Below are positions 1 through 9,696 of a stretch of DNA of 64,000 nt, piece after piece. The position numbers were made by a program, and so were the translations under genes. The notes below the pieces were generated by a model. It saw only the letters and a list, made by a program, of their open reading frames with translations, was not told the origin of the DNA and made no database searches. Numbering within the stretch: position 1 is the first letter of the stretch; each line of letters starts with the position of its first letter. Source of the DNA: Drosophila miranda (taxonomy: Eukaryota; Arthropoda; Insecta; Diptera; Drosophilidae); assembly GCF_003369915.1 (NCBI RefSeq), contig NC_046674.1, forward strand, positions 23,129,657-23,193,656, read 5' to 3'.

Positions 1-1566
1 AACTGGACGAAGGCACCCAACATAGAACCCAGCAATCTTGAGAGAAAAGCTAAACATGTAAGCTTGCCACGCCCGCACTATAATCCTGCGAACCATACAA
101 CAAGTCGAGTTTACAGCAGAGTTAAAACAGTTCCAACGCTATAAGACTGTGGATAGAAAGAGCTCGATCATATCGTTATCTCCCTTCCTAGGAGACGATG
201 AGCTCATCCGAGTTGGTGGTAGACTTGAAGAAGCTCTACTTCCATACAACGCAAAACACCCAGTTTTGCTGCCTTACAATGACCCAATCGTCAAAATGAT
301 CTTGCGGGAGCTACATGAGGAGAACATGCATTGTGGTGCTCAAGCATTAAGGGCAATCGCAAGACAACAATATTGGATTATCAATGACAAGACAATGGCT
401 AGAAGCATCATCCACAGCTGTGTTAGATGCACCAAGGCTAGACCAAAGCTGATGCACCAGATCATGGGCAATCTCCCAGCACAACGAGTCACACAAGCAC
501 GCCCGTTTCTTAATGCAGGCGTCGACTACTGTGGACCAATCTCGATCCACCATAAGATCCGAGGGAAAAGACCAGGGAAAAGGCATACATCGCCGTGTTC
601 TGCTGCTTTTCCACAAAGGCAGTACACCTGGAGCTGGTAAGCGACCTGACCACAGATGCATTCTTGGCCGCCCTGCGTCGATTCTTAAGCAGACGTGGGA
701 AGTGCCAAACTATTCATTGCGACAATGCAACGAACTTTGTGGGTGCAAACAACCAGCTTAAAGAATTAGAAGACTCTATATTCAGCTCAAAGGCAAGTGC
801 TCTGATCACGAATCATTGCAACAAAAAACAAGTGGATTTTAAATTCATTCCTCCCAGGGCTCCATCGTTTGGCGGCCTCTGGGAAGCGGCGGTAAAATCA
901 GAAAAAAAGCTGTTGATAACAACCACCAACACAGCCTCATTGACATTTGAAGAACTAAACACAGTGATAATCGAAATTAAAGCAATTCTCAATTCTCGAC
1001 CCATCACTCCAATGTCAAATGATCCCACTGATACAACAGCGCTCACCCCAGGACACTTCTTGATTGGTGAACCATTGACAACGCCTCCTGACGTCAATAC
1101 TGATCAACAAGGAAGAACATTGGTCAAGCGCTGGGAATTGGTATCGCGCCTAAAGCATTCATTCTGGAAACAATGGTCTACAGAATACCTCCAAGAATTG
1201 CAAGCTCGGCATAAATGGAAGACCGCTTCACCAAACGTACCTGAAGGATTATTAGTTTTGGTTAAGGAAGACAACCTTCCTGTAATGAAGTGGCCAATGG
1301 GTCGCATCATTAAGACATATCCTGGACAGGACAACCACGTACGAGTGGTTGACGTTAAGACAGCATCTGGCGTATACAAGCGCCCTATCACTCGTCTAGC
1401 GCCGCTCTTTCCAGAAGATGTGGCAATCAAACGTTCCCACAACGTGATCAGTGACACCACGGAGATTGATGAGCCACCCACACAGCGAACAACAAAATTG
1501 TCACCTACATTAACATCAACAGATGGGCAACCTGACGTATACTGCGGGAAAAAACACTGTATTTAA
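1..1566 (+). mobile_element. BEL/Pao retrotransposon fragment R1 (3' part of pol, cut by window edge)
   Basis: This is the 3' part of a BEL/Pao LTR retrotransposon, entering from the left edge and ending at the pol stop codon. It matches 7419-8984 almost base for base (offset 7418). It carries the 152-bp deletion near 75-85 that is also seen in R2 and R10, which removes the sequence before the integrase. No LTR follows the pol stop; the next sequence is the polo 3' spacer. Non-autonomous and non-coding as a whole. Confidence 0.93.
149..1566 (+). pseudogene. pol: BEL integrase and C-terminal domain, frameshifted
   Basis: Two open stretches encode the integrase. The first (149-640) has the HHCC-type zinc region: His in LHEENMHCG, then CVRC at the end of the motif. 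It continues to the first catalytic Asp in AGVDYCGP. The second (595-1566) has the rest of the DDE core: Asp in IHCDNATNF and Glu in FGGLWEAA. It ends in the BEL-type C-terminal domain (DUF5641-like, RWELVSRLKHSFWKQW). The break between them, near 575-580, is two extra bases relative to the copy at 36150. The same two bases occur in every other copy that spans this site, so the integrase was already broken before amplification. Confidence 0.9.
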
Positions 1567-2310
1567 AGTCTTTTTTTTATATCCGATCTTTCTCTATACC
1601 TCCAAAAAAAAAATTACCACGATACTTACACCTGAACTGCGATAAATTGTTTCAAGTTTCCTAATTCGTGCGTCAGCCGAAACAATAGAAATTTGGCCGA
1701 CGGTACTCAGAAAACAGAAATATAATACATAAGACATTCCTAGAATCAATTTGAGACGTAAAATCTTCCAATTTGAATAATTTGAGAAGCATTGTATTTA
1801 TTACTACAGTGGTTCAAATTTTATTAGCTTAGGTAAAAATACAAAAGAAATGTTTACTCCCAAACCGCAGGGTTCTAATAGTTAACATCCATGTTTTGTT
1901 TGTTGTTTTTTCTACACAAATGTTCGAATTGTTGAAATGATGCGTGGGCGATCGAGGATTACTTGTAATTTCTAAAAGTATACATTTATTTTTATTTATT
2001 AATAATTTCTTTCGATATTCGTGTACGAAAATATTTGAACAGATATAAACGTTAAACAGGGAACTAAAGTGGAATGCAAAAACAAACAAAAAAAAAACGT
2101 TAAACAGTAAATACAAATTTGGACAGAAACTACGATTGTGGGAAAGAATTGGCGTGGGAACAGATGAATGGGGAATTGGTGATATTTTAAGTCGACCCCG
2201 AGGGTTAGGTTGGGTTGGCTAAGGCGTTCGTGATTTAGCTTAAACTAACATTTTGCCTTAGAATGATAGTCCGCTGGTAGGTTGTGGAGATGGTGAACAT
2301 CATCCAACAA
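1567..2310. other. polo 3' spacer, unit 1
   Basis: This joins the pol stop to the polo stop codon. It is AT-rich, with no gene or 3' LTR recognised. On the minus strand three overlapping AATAAA signals lie at 1985-2000, about 310-325 bp past the polo stop, and are a good candidate for the polo poly(A) site. Positions 2172-2204 hold 33 bp that most other units lack; only unit 7 (about 42340-42370) keeps a version. I see no AATAAA on the plus strand that would end retrotransposon read-through. Confidence 0.7.
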
Positions 2311-4599
2311 TTAAAGAAACATCTTCTCCAGCATTTTTCTAAGTTTTTCTTGGGCATAGCGTATCTTTTGATATAAATCTTTGGACACACCGTTCTCCAC
2401 GATGGTCGAGAAGCGATATGTGCGGAAGTTCTTCTCGTGATCCACGTATGTAATGGCACTCATACGCGGACAAAGAATGAGCTTCATGTGATCCGAAAAA
2501 TTAAGCTGAAATCAGGAATAGTTTTGGTTAATTTCTATAAGTCGGGAGAGCATTTACTAAATTTGTGTAGCTACCTGTACGGAACCGTTGGTAAGATGCA
2601 TGACCACAGCACACGTTGTGCGGAACCAGGAGTGCAAATGGGGCATACGCGATATCTGATCACTCTCAATGTTCACATTATTGGCTCCAGCCTTCACGAG
2701 ATGCTCGATCATGTAACGCTTGAAGTAGGAAAGCAGCTTCATCTTTTTATCAAGCGTCTTGCAGTAATCGGTCGTAGTCATGTAGCTCTCCTTTCCGTCC
2801 TTGTCTATGAAGTGGACGTTGATCTGGTTCGGAAGCAGAATCAATTTGGTTGTGTCGTTGAACATAACGCCAATGCCCTCATCACAGAGCTGATAACCGA
2901 AGCCGTATTTGTCACTGTAGTCGACCCATTTGGATATCCAGAAGAGCGGCTGTGCTGCAGGATCGGTATTCTCATCCCCGAGATTGCCTTGCAGTATGCG
3001 CGGCTGTAAGCACGAGATGATTAATAATTATTTAACAGATACAATCACTGCAATGATTACAAACCTTGTTGTTGATCAGATTGGTGAGCTGCTGGTGCAA
3101 GCTCTCAATGTCGCTGCGGTAGTCTTCGTTGTGGCGGCACACCTGGGCCAAGGCAGTGATGGCGTCGTGCAAGTTGGTATTGAGGAATGTTGACTCCAGA
3201 CGAGTATCATCCCTAATGCCGTTCATCTCCATCAGCGGCTTGCGATGAATGGAGTCTTCAATGGTGTCGTTGATGCCAATTCGCGGAGCCATAGTTAGGC
3301 AAGAGCTTGGCAAGAACGTTGGCACCTTCGAGCCCTTCAGGAAGTCGTAGTTCAGCAACTGGCCAATTGCTGGGCGGCTCTCAGGGTTCGGCTGGAGCAT
3401 GGAGATCACCATATCAGCAGCAGGTTTTCTCAAGTAGCTTGGCACTCTGTACTCGCACTTCTTGATCTTTGAATAAGTGTCCTTCAGCGTTTTGGTCTCA
3501 AACGGGGGTTGGCCTACCAACAGAGTGTACATGACGCAGCCAATGGACCATATGTCCACTTCGAACGAATGCCCCTTTTTGGTGAGAATTTCTGGGGCAA
3601 TGTAGTTTGGGGTGCCGCACAGAGTCTTCTTGCGTTCGCCCTCATATTCGATGCGAGTGGCTAGGCCAAAGTCGCCAATCTTCACGTGCAGCATATCGTT
3701 TAAGAACAGGTTTCCTAGCTTCAAGTCGCGATGGATAATGCGGTTGTCGTGCAGATACTTGACGCCTTGGATGATCTGGTAAATGTAGTAGCGGCACTCG
3801 AACTCCGTGATGCTTTTCCGGCGCTTGTGCAGCTCCATCATCGACTGAGTGGCAAAAAGGCGGGATCCATTAGTTCGGAAGAACGCATGCTATGCTGAAT
3901 TTCCGGCGTACTTACCCGCTTCTTGCAAAGCTCCAGGACAATGTAAATGTTCTGGACATCCTCGAAATAGCTATGGAACTTCACTATGTTGGGATGATTG
4001 AGACTACGATGAATGGTAATCTCCTGAGCGGTCTTCTCCTTCTGGTTGTGCTTGATCATCAGCTTCTTTGATACGATTTTGCCGGCAAAAACATCGTCGG
4101 TCTCCACATCGATGATTTCGTAGCACTTGGCAAAGCCGCCCTACACAAGCAATTGCAAAACATCTCATTATAGCCACAATTTTTTACTAAATAATTGTAA
4201 ATTGAATGCGACGCGACAAAAAAAAAAGAATGTACGTTTGCATGCATGTATGTGGCTGGGCCGTCACTTCTTTGACAACTCTACCAGGCACACACACGCA
4301 CGCGTTCACACATAAAACAGTGGAAGGGTGCCAAAGGAAACTGAGGCGAAAATAGATGTAAGCCGCATGCTTGTATGTGTTGGTTTGCATGCCCTTACAT
4401 ACATATGTGTATGCCCAGCGCTGTGAGGCTGCGCAGAGTTGTTAAAATGTGCATGAGGATTCCCTAGAACACAATGATCCACTTCTGGGGCAAGTCTTAC
4501 CTTTCCAAAGAAGCGCATACGCTTATACGTCCTGCGTTGATTGGAGTCGAAGAGACGATCCGGTATATCTGTGCTTTTATCCTCTGGTTTTGCGGCCAT
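2311..4599 (-). CDS. polo: Polo-like kinase 1 (Polo), copy 1, five exons, intact
   Basis: Mitotic Ser/Thr kinase acting at centrosomes, kinetochores and the midbody. Exons are 4599-4501, 4140-3916, 3844-3065, 3003-2575 and 2505-2311. All are phase 0 with GT..AG introns of 360, 71, 61 and 69 bp, giving 575 residues; D. melanogaster Polo has 576. The kinase domain shows the glycine loop across the exon 1/2 joint (FFGK then GGFAKC), Lys54 (FAGK), HRDLK at 146-150, DFG at 166-168 and T-loop Thr182 (KKTLCGTP). A destruction-box-like RKPL is at 309-312. Polo boxes begin near 389, with the phosphopeptide pincer Trp394 and His517/Lys519 (SDHMK). The start is the first in-frame ATG: the frame stays open upstream but has no ATG. 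Copy-specific changes are Leu340, Gly377, Asp in SKDLYQ and a final Leu. Upstream lies a divergent LTR. Confidence 0.97.
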
Positions 4600-5065
4600 T
4601 TTGCTCTGATGTCCCTTTGCCTTGGCGTTCACTCGAAACACAAAAAACTTCCTCGCCTTCGCGTTGATGCAAAATCCGCTCTGTACACACCACGTCCAGT
4701 TAAATGCGTTCCCAAAGAAACAATTTAAGATTAATGCAAATGCCAAGACACAAATGATCACTCGCAGACTATGCCTATGCCCACCGACACCACTCACAAT
4801 TCACAGTTCACGAAAAATAGCCACAAAGCGGAGAACGCGCCGAAACCGTTCGATTTAAATGCCAATGAAAATTAGTGATGTGCGCTGTACATAAATCGAG
4901 CTATAATAAATTTTAGTAGATGAATTTTTATATACTTGTGAGACTGATAAGTCAACGCAACTACTTTTCTGAAATCAGAGCACTCTATTTTGTTCAGTTG
5001 CAGAAATATGCTTAAGTAATAGTTTATAATACCCGTCGGCATAACACAGTGGCACCGTGACACAG
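4600..5065 (-). promoter_or_regulatory. polo 5' flank, unit 1
   Basis: This is the sequence between the polo ATG and the BEL LTR. It must hold the polo 5' UTR and promoter if this copy is expressed. The exon 1 frame stays open to about 4797 without an ATG. A CCAAT motif (plus strand, 4862-4866) and a GC-rich stretch near 4830-4846 are visible. I could not identify a TATA box or initiator with confidence. The allele here reads TATTTTGTTCAG (near 4985), shared with copies 2, 5 and 7. Confidence 0.5.
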
Positions 5066-5518
5066 TGTTCTATTTAACATGTAATATAATACCTCACGAC
5101 AACACACTGGCCACTGCAGTGAGTTCTGCTGACAATGCACTCTCTCCGCAGATGGCAAAGACAGCGGGGCAGTTGCTGACCATCAAAATATCGCAATTGC
5201 CCACCAGACACTAAAATTATCCATAATACACAAAACATATATTTTACAGACTCAGCACTTTTGTACCTTTTATCACCTATAAATAAGAATCAGTTTTATC
5301 AATAAAATCAGTATCAGAAACAGTACCATAAATGCCTGTCACTCATCTTCCATCGCAATCATCAGAGGCTGTCGCCGTGTCTTCAGACCCTCCCTTGCGC
5401 ACCGTAGGATACCCACTCCGCAGTCCAACTGGTTCAAGTTCTAGTTGCGACGACCAAACTGTAGACGGTTTATGTACCGTATGCAACCCAGCTTCCTACA
5501 CACACACACACATTAACA
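5066..5518 (+). repeat. BEL 5' LTR, complete (453 bp)
   Basis: Starts TGTT and ends AACA, two bases before the primer binding site. The same 453-bp unit recurs before each gag-bearing copy. It ends in a (CA)n run (about 5498-5512). Its left edge is set by TG and by loss of retroviral features to the left. No partner 3' LTR exists to confirm the exact ends. Confidence 0.8.
5278..5312 (+). promoter_or_regulatory. LTR promoter: TATA box, AATAAA and initiator
   Basis: TATAAATA starts at 5278. A Drosophila-type initiator TCAGTA lies at 5308-5313, with its A about 32 bp downstream, which is standard spacing. AATAAA at 5301-5306 lies just before the start, as expected for the U3/R poly(A) signal. 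The same block sits 212-213 bp into every LTR: 12664, 20946, 25390, 31018, 40987, 45443, 53741 and 63417. It points away from the polo copy to its left and toward the 3' end of the polo copy to its right. Confidence 0.65.
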
Positions 5519-5520
5519 TT

Positions 5521-5533
5521 TGGTGACCCCGAT
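5521..5533 (+). other. Primer binding site, tRNA-Trp type
   Basis: TGGTGACCCCGA directly follows the LTR after a 2-base gap. It is complementary to the 3' end of tRNA-Trp, including CCA, the primer known from Rous sarcoma virus. The match ends after 12 bases here; copies at 31261, 45686 and 53984 extend it by one base (C). Confidence 0.65.
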
Positions 5534-5932
5534 CTTGGTCATCCTTTCAAACTGTCAGACAAGCTACAGTGAAAGGATTCGATCTGGACATCAGATTGAA
5601 GCAGTCAACAGGACATCTTCAATAAAAATTTGGCATCAGGGCGTACACTTACGGTAGCATCTCCTACCAATAAGTATCACTTTGGCAAATCTGACATATT
5701 CAGGTTATCAGCCAACAGAAAAACAGCTATAGAATTCGATTACCACCAAGGTAATAAATTTTTGTTGTTCCGTGCGTTCCATAGATTGGAAACAGCACAA
5801 ATCCCTCCATCCAACACATCACCTGTACTATTACCTTTCTGACCGACAACGGTTGCGATTTCGAGCGTATCCAGCTGCAAAGCAAATAAAACACTCCCAA
5901 CGGGTCAGAAGTAATAAGTACAAACAGATAGA

Positions 5933-6333
5933 ATGGATACACATATGGAGGCAGAAGCTGCCGCTACAATGGCAATGGATGTGCAGCAAGAGATTGGTGA
6001 GGAAATATCGAGGTGCATTCGGAAATTTAAAAAAGATTCCCAAGAACGAAAGCAAACGGCCTCTTATTTTCAAGCCCAAATATCAGCACTCGAAAATGCG
6101 TGGAATCGCTTTAACAAAAACGACTCCAAACTTCGCGATACAGACAAAACGGATGAATACGTAAAATTCCGTGAAGACTTACGTACAACATGTAAGCAAT
6201 ACATTACGATTTTTACCGAATGCATGGATAAGCTATCACAGACGTCTAGTGCTCGTGGGGAACGTCAAATCGTCCCTAAAGAAAAGCATGAGAAACCTTC
6301 AGTAGGTCCCAAAGAAAGCGATCTGATCCAGCA
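5933..6333 (+). pseudogene. gag: BEL gag, N-terminal part only
   Basis: Begins MDTHMEAEAAATMAMDVQQE and encodes a charged, helical N-terminal Gag region. It is cut at about 6333, where the sequence jumps into the RT. The DUF1759-type Gag core, the zinc knuckles and the protease are all missing from this copy. A 400-bp leader (5534-5932) precedes it, in which I see no gene. Confidence 0.8.
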
Positions 6334-8984
6334 GATCCGTTCCTAGCAACGAAATGTCTGGATCATTTGGCAATACAATACAAAGACAGACTACCAGTAG
6401 GATCAACAACATTAAAAACCGATTTCTATGTTGACGACTGTCTAACTGGAGCAAACACGATTCCAGAGGCAATTCATGTTCGACAAGAACTAAATAAAAT
6501 ATTGCTACCGTCCGGATTCAAATTGCGCAAGTGGTGCTCCAACAATGAGCAACTTCTCCAAGGAATCCCCAAAGAGGATACTGTAACCGATGTAAAACTA
6601 GGAGAGACACTAGAGCACTACAGCGTGAAAACTCTGGGTCTCATCTGGATGCCGAAGAAGGATACATTGTGTGGACGAACACAGAAAAGCCAGGCTACAC
6701 GCATCACCAAACGGGTGGTATGTTCCGAACTGGCCCAAATCTTTGACCCACTAGGACTCTTTGCACCGGTGGTAGTAAAGGCAAAAATCTTCATGCAACA
6801 ACTTTGGGAGCTCAAACTGGATTGGGATGACGAATTACCATTACAACACCAAACCGAATGGAAAGAATACCGGGACGACTACAAACATTGAACAAAATGC
6901 AAGTTCCCCGGCATATCTACGATGGTAAAACTCCAGTTACCCAAGAACTCCATACGTTTGTAGATGCATCAGAACGAGCATATGGCGCAGCTGTATATGT
7001 ACGCGCTACATAAAAAAACAACCAAGTGTCAGTAAGACTGCTCTCTTCGAAATCACGTGTGGCGCCGACAGCCAAACAATCGCTACCACGGTTAGAACTT
7101 TGTGCTGCAGTCCTCGGTGCCGAGCTCAAAAACCGAGTCCGACAGGGTCTGCACATGGACATTAACACGGTTTCAGGATGGTGTTGGAGTGATTCCACCG
7201 TTGTGTTATCCTGGATAAACGCATCGTCATCAACATACCATACCTTTGTGGCAAATCGAATAGCCAAAATCCAGGCATTAACAAACCAGTCACAATGGCG
7301 TCACGTGTCATCGGCCAACAACGCAGCCGATGTCCTGTCGAGAGGAATCGCAGCGAGCAGACTGGCAGATCACAATCTGTGGTTATATGGACCATTATTC
7401 CTGCACGGATCTCGAGACAACTGGACGAAGGCACCCAACATTGAACCCAGCAATCTTGAGAGAAAAGCTAAACATGTAAGCTTGCCACGCCCGCACTATA
7501 ATCCTGCGAACCATACAACAAGTCGAGTTTACAGCAGAGTTAAAACAGTTCCAACGCTATAAGACTGTGGATAGAAAGAGCTCGATCATATCGTTATCTC
7601 CCTTCCTAGGAGACGATGAGCTCATCCGAGTTGGTGGTAGACTTGAAGAAGCTCTACTTCCATACAACGCAAAACACCCAGTTTTGCTGCCTTACAATGA
7701 CCCAATCGTCAAAATGATCTTGCGGGAGCTACATGAGGAGAACATGCATTGTGGTGCTCAAGCATTAAGGGCAATCGCAAGACAACAATATTGGATTATC
7801 AATGACAAGACAATGGCTAGAAGCATCATCCACAGCTGTGTTAGATGCACCAAGGCTAGACCAAAGCTGATGCACCAGATCATGGGCAATCTCCCAGCAC
7901 AACGAGTCACACAAGCACGCCCGTTTCTTAATGCAGGCGTCGACTACTGTGGACCAATCTCGATCCACCATAAGATCCGAGGGAAAAGACCAGGGAAAAG
8001 GCATACATCGCCGTGTTCTGCTGCTTTTCCACAAAGGCAGTACACCTGGAGCTGGTAAGCGACCTGACCACAGATGCATTCTTGGCCGCCCTGCGTCGAT
8101 TCTTAAGCAGACGTGGGAAGTGCCAAACTATTCATTGCGACAATGCAACGAACTTTGTGGGTGCAAACAACCAGCTTAAAGAATTAGAAGACTCTATATT
8201 CAGCTCAAAGGCAAGTGCTCTGATCACGAATCATTGCAACAAAAAACAAGTGGATTTTAAATTCATTCCTCCCAGGGCTCCATCGTTTGGCGGCCTCTGG
8301 GAAGCGGCGGTAAAATCAGAAAAAAAGCTGTTGATAACAACCACCAACACAGCCTCATTGACATTTGAAGAACTAAACACAGTGATAATCGAAATTAAAG
8401 CAATTCTCAATTCTCGACCCATCACTCCAATGTCAAATGATCCCACTGATACAACAGCGCTCACCCCAGGACACTTCTTGATTGGTGAACCATTGACAAC
8501 GCCTCCTGACGTCAATACTGATCAACAAGGAAGAACATTGGTCAAGCGCTGGGAATTGGTATCGCGCCTAAAGCATTCATTCTGGAAACAATGGTCTACA
8601 GAATACCTCCAAGAATTGCAAGCTCGGCATAAATGGAAGACCGCTTCACCAAACGTACCTGAAGGATTATTAGTTTTGGTTAAGGAAGACAACCTTCCTG
8701 TAATGAAGTGGCCAATGGGTCGCATCATTAAGACATATCCTGGACAGGACAACCACGTACGAGTGGTTGACGTTAAGACAGCATCTGGCGTATACAAGCG
8801 CCCTATCACTCGTCTAGCGCCGCTCTTTCCAGAAGATGTGGCAATCAAACGTTCCCACAACGTGATCAAAGACACCACGGAGATTGATGAGCCACCCACA
8901 CAGCGAACAACAAAATTGTCACCTACATTAACATCAACAGATGGGCAACCTGACGTATACTGCGGGAAAAAACACTGTATTTAA
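6334..8984 (+). pseudogene. pol: BEL pol (RT second half, RNase H, integrase), multiply broken
   Basis: The RT fragment (6367-6891) keeps the active-site motif FYVDDCLTGA. A one-base loss near 6878 ends that frame; R9 has the same loss. RNase H (TFVDASERAYGAA) is then stopped at about 7012 and resumes at 7026-7562. The 152-bp deletion near 7487 and the two-base integrase insertion near 7996 break it again. The integrase core and C-terminal domain (8013-8984) are open to the stop. At least four lesions, so it is non-functional. Confidence 0.9.
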
Positions 8985-9696
8985 AGTCTTTTTTTTATAT
9001 CCGATCTTTCTCTATACCTCCAAAAAAAAAATTACCACGATACTTACACCGGAACTGCGATAAATTGTTTCAAGTTTCCTAATTCGTGCGTCAGCCGAAA
9101 CAATAGAAATTTGGCCGACGGTACTCAGAAAACAGAAATATAATACATAAGACATTCCTAGAATCAATTTGAGACGTAAAATCTTCCAATTTGAATAATT
9201 TGAGAAGCATTGTATTTATTACTACAGTGGTTCAAATTTTATTAGCTTAGGTAAAAATACAAAAGAAATGTTTACTCCCAAACCGCAGGGTTCTAATAGT
9301 TAACATCCATGTTTTGTTTGTTGTTTTTTCTACACAAATGTTCGAATTGTTGAAATGATGCGTGGGCGATCGAGGATTACATGTAATTTCTAAAAGTATA
9401 CATTTATTTTTATTTATTAATAATTTCTTTCGATATTCGTGTACGAAAATATTTGAACAGATATAAACGTTAAACAGGGAACTAAAATGGAATGCAAAGC
9501 CAAACAAAAAAAAAAACGTTAAACAGTAAATACAAATTTGGACAGAAACTACGATTGTGGGAAAGAATTGGCGTGGGAACAGATGAATGGTTAGGTTGGG
9601 TTGGCTAAGGCGTTCGTGATTTAGCTTAAACTAACATTTTGCCTTAGAATGATAGTCCGCTGGTAGGTTGTGGAGATGGTGAACATCATCCAACAA
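8985..9696. other. polo 3' spacer, unit 2
   Basis: Same content as the first spacer but lacking the 33-bp insert near its right end. Minus-strand AATAAA cluster at about 9403-9418. No gene seen. Confidence 0.7.

Larger units (their letters stand above)
5066..8984 (+). mobile_element. BEL/Pao retrotransposon R2, internally deleted, 5' LTR only
   Basis: Order: LTR (5066-5518), primer site (5521), leader, start of gag (5933-6333), then a large deletion that jumps into the RT (6334), then RNase H, integrase and the C-terminal domain to the stop at 8984. The 3' LTR is absent. The sequence directly left of the LTR is polo 5' flank, so the element lies head-to-head with polo. The deletion joint reads CAGCAG then ATCCGTTCC and is unique to this copy. 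Confidence 0.93.

Noticed and set aside
347-661. Minus-strand open frames over pol (104, 125, 94 and 90 residues)
   Set aside because: Shadows of the integrase and RT reading frames with no recognisable domain; repeated only because pol is repeated.
1829-2116. Minus-strand 95-residue frame in the polo 3' spacer
   Set aside because: Low-complexity AT-rich sequence over the AATAAA cluster. Not conserved in frame between units.
2437-3009. Plus-strand 190-residue open frame opposite polo exons 4-5, repeated in most units
   Set aside because: It is the mirror of conserved coding sequence, crosses polo intron 4 and has no domain. Its repetition only reflects the repeated polo gene.
4306-4797. N-terminal extension of Polo (open frame reaching 4797)
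   Set aside because: The extra 66 codons contain no ATG; the frame opens only at a GTG. The right end of the frame also runs past the exon 1 donor into intron 1.
4872-5063. 63-residue minus-strand frame between polo and the LTR
   Set aside because: AT-rich, no domain, length changes between units through the TTTTG/TCTCTATT difference; more likely part of the polo 5' flank.
5630-5842. Possible extra gene in the BEL leader (70 residues)
   Set aside because: The frame starts at a TTG, lies in the untranslated leader and shows no domain.
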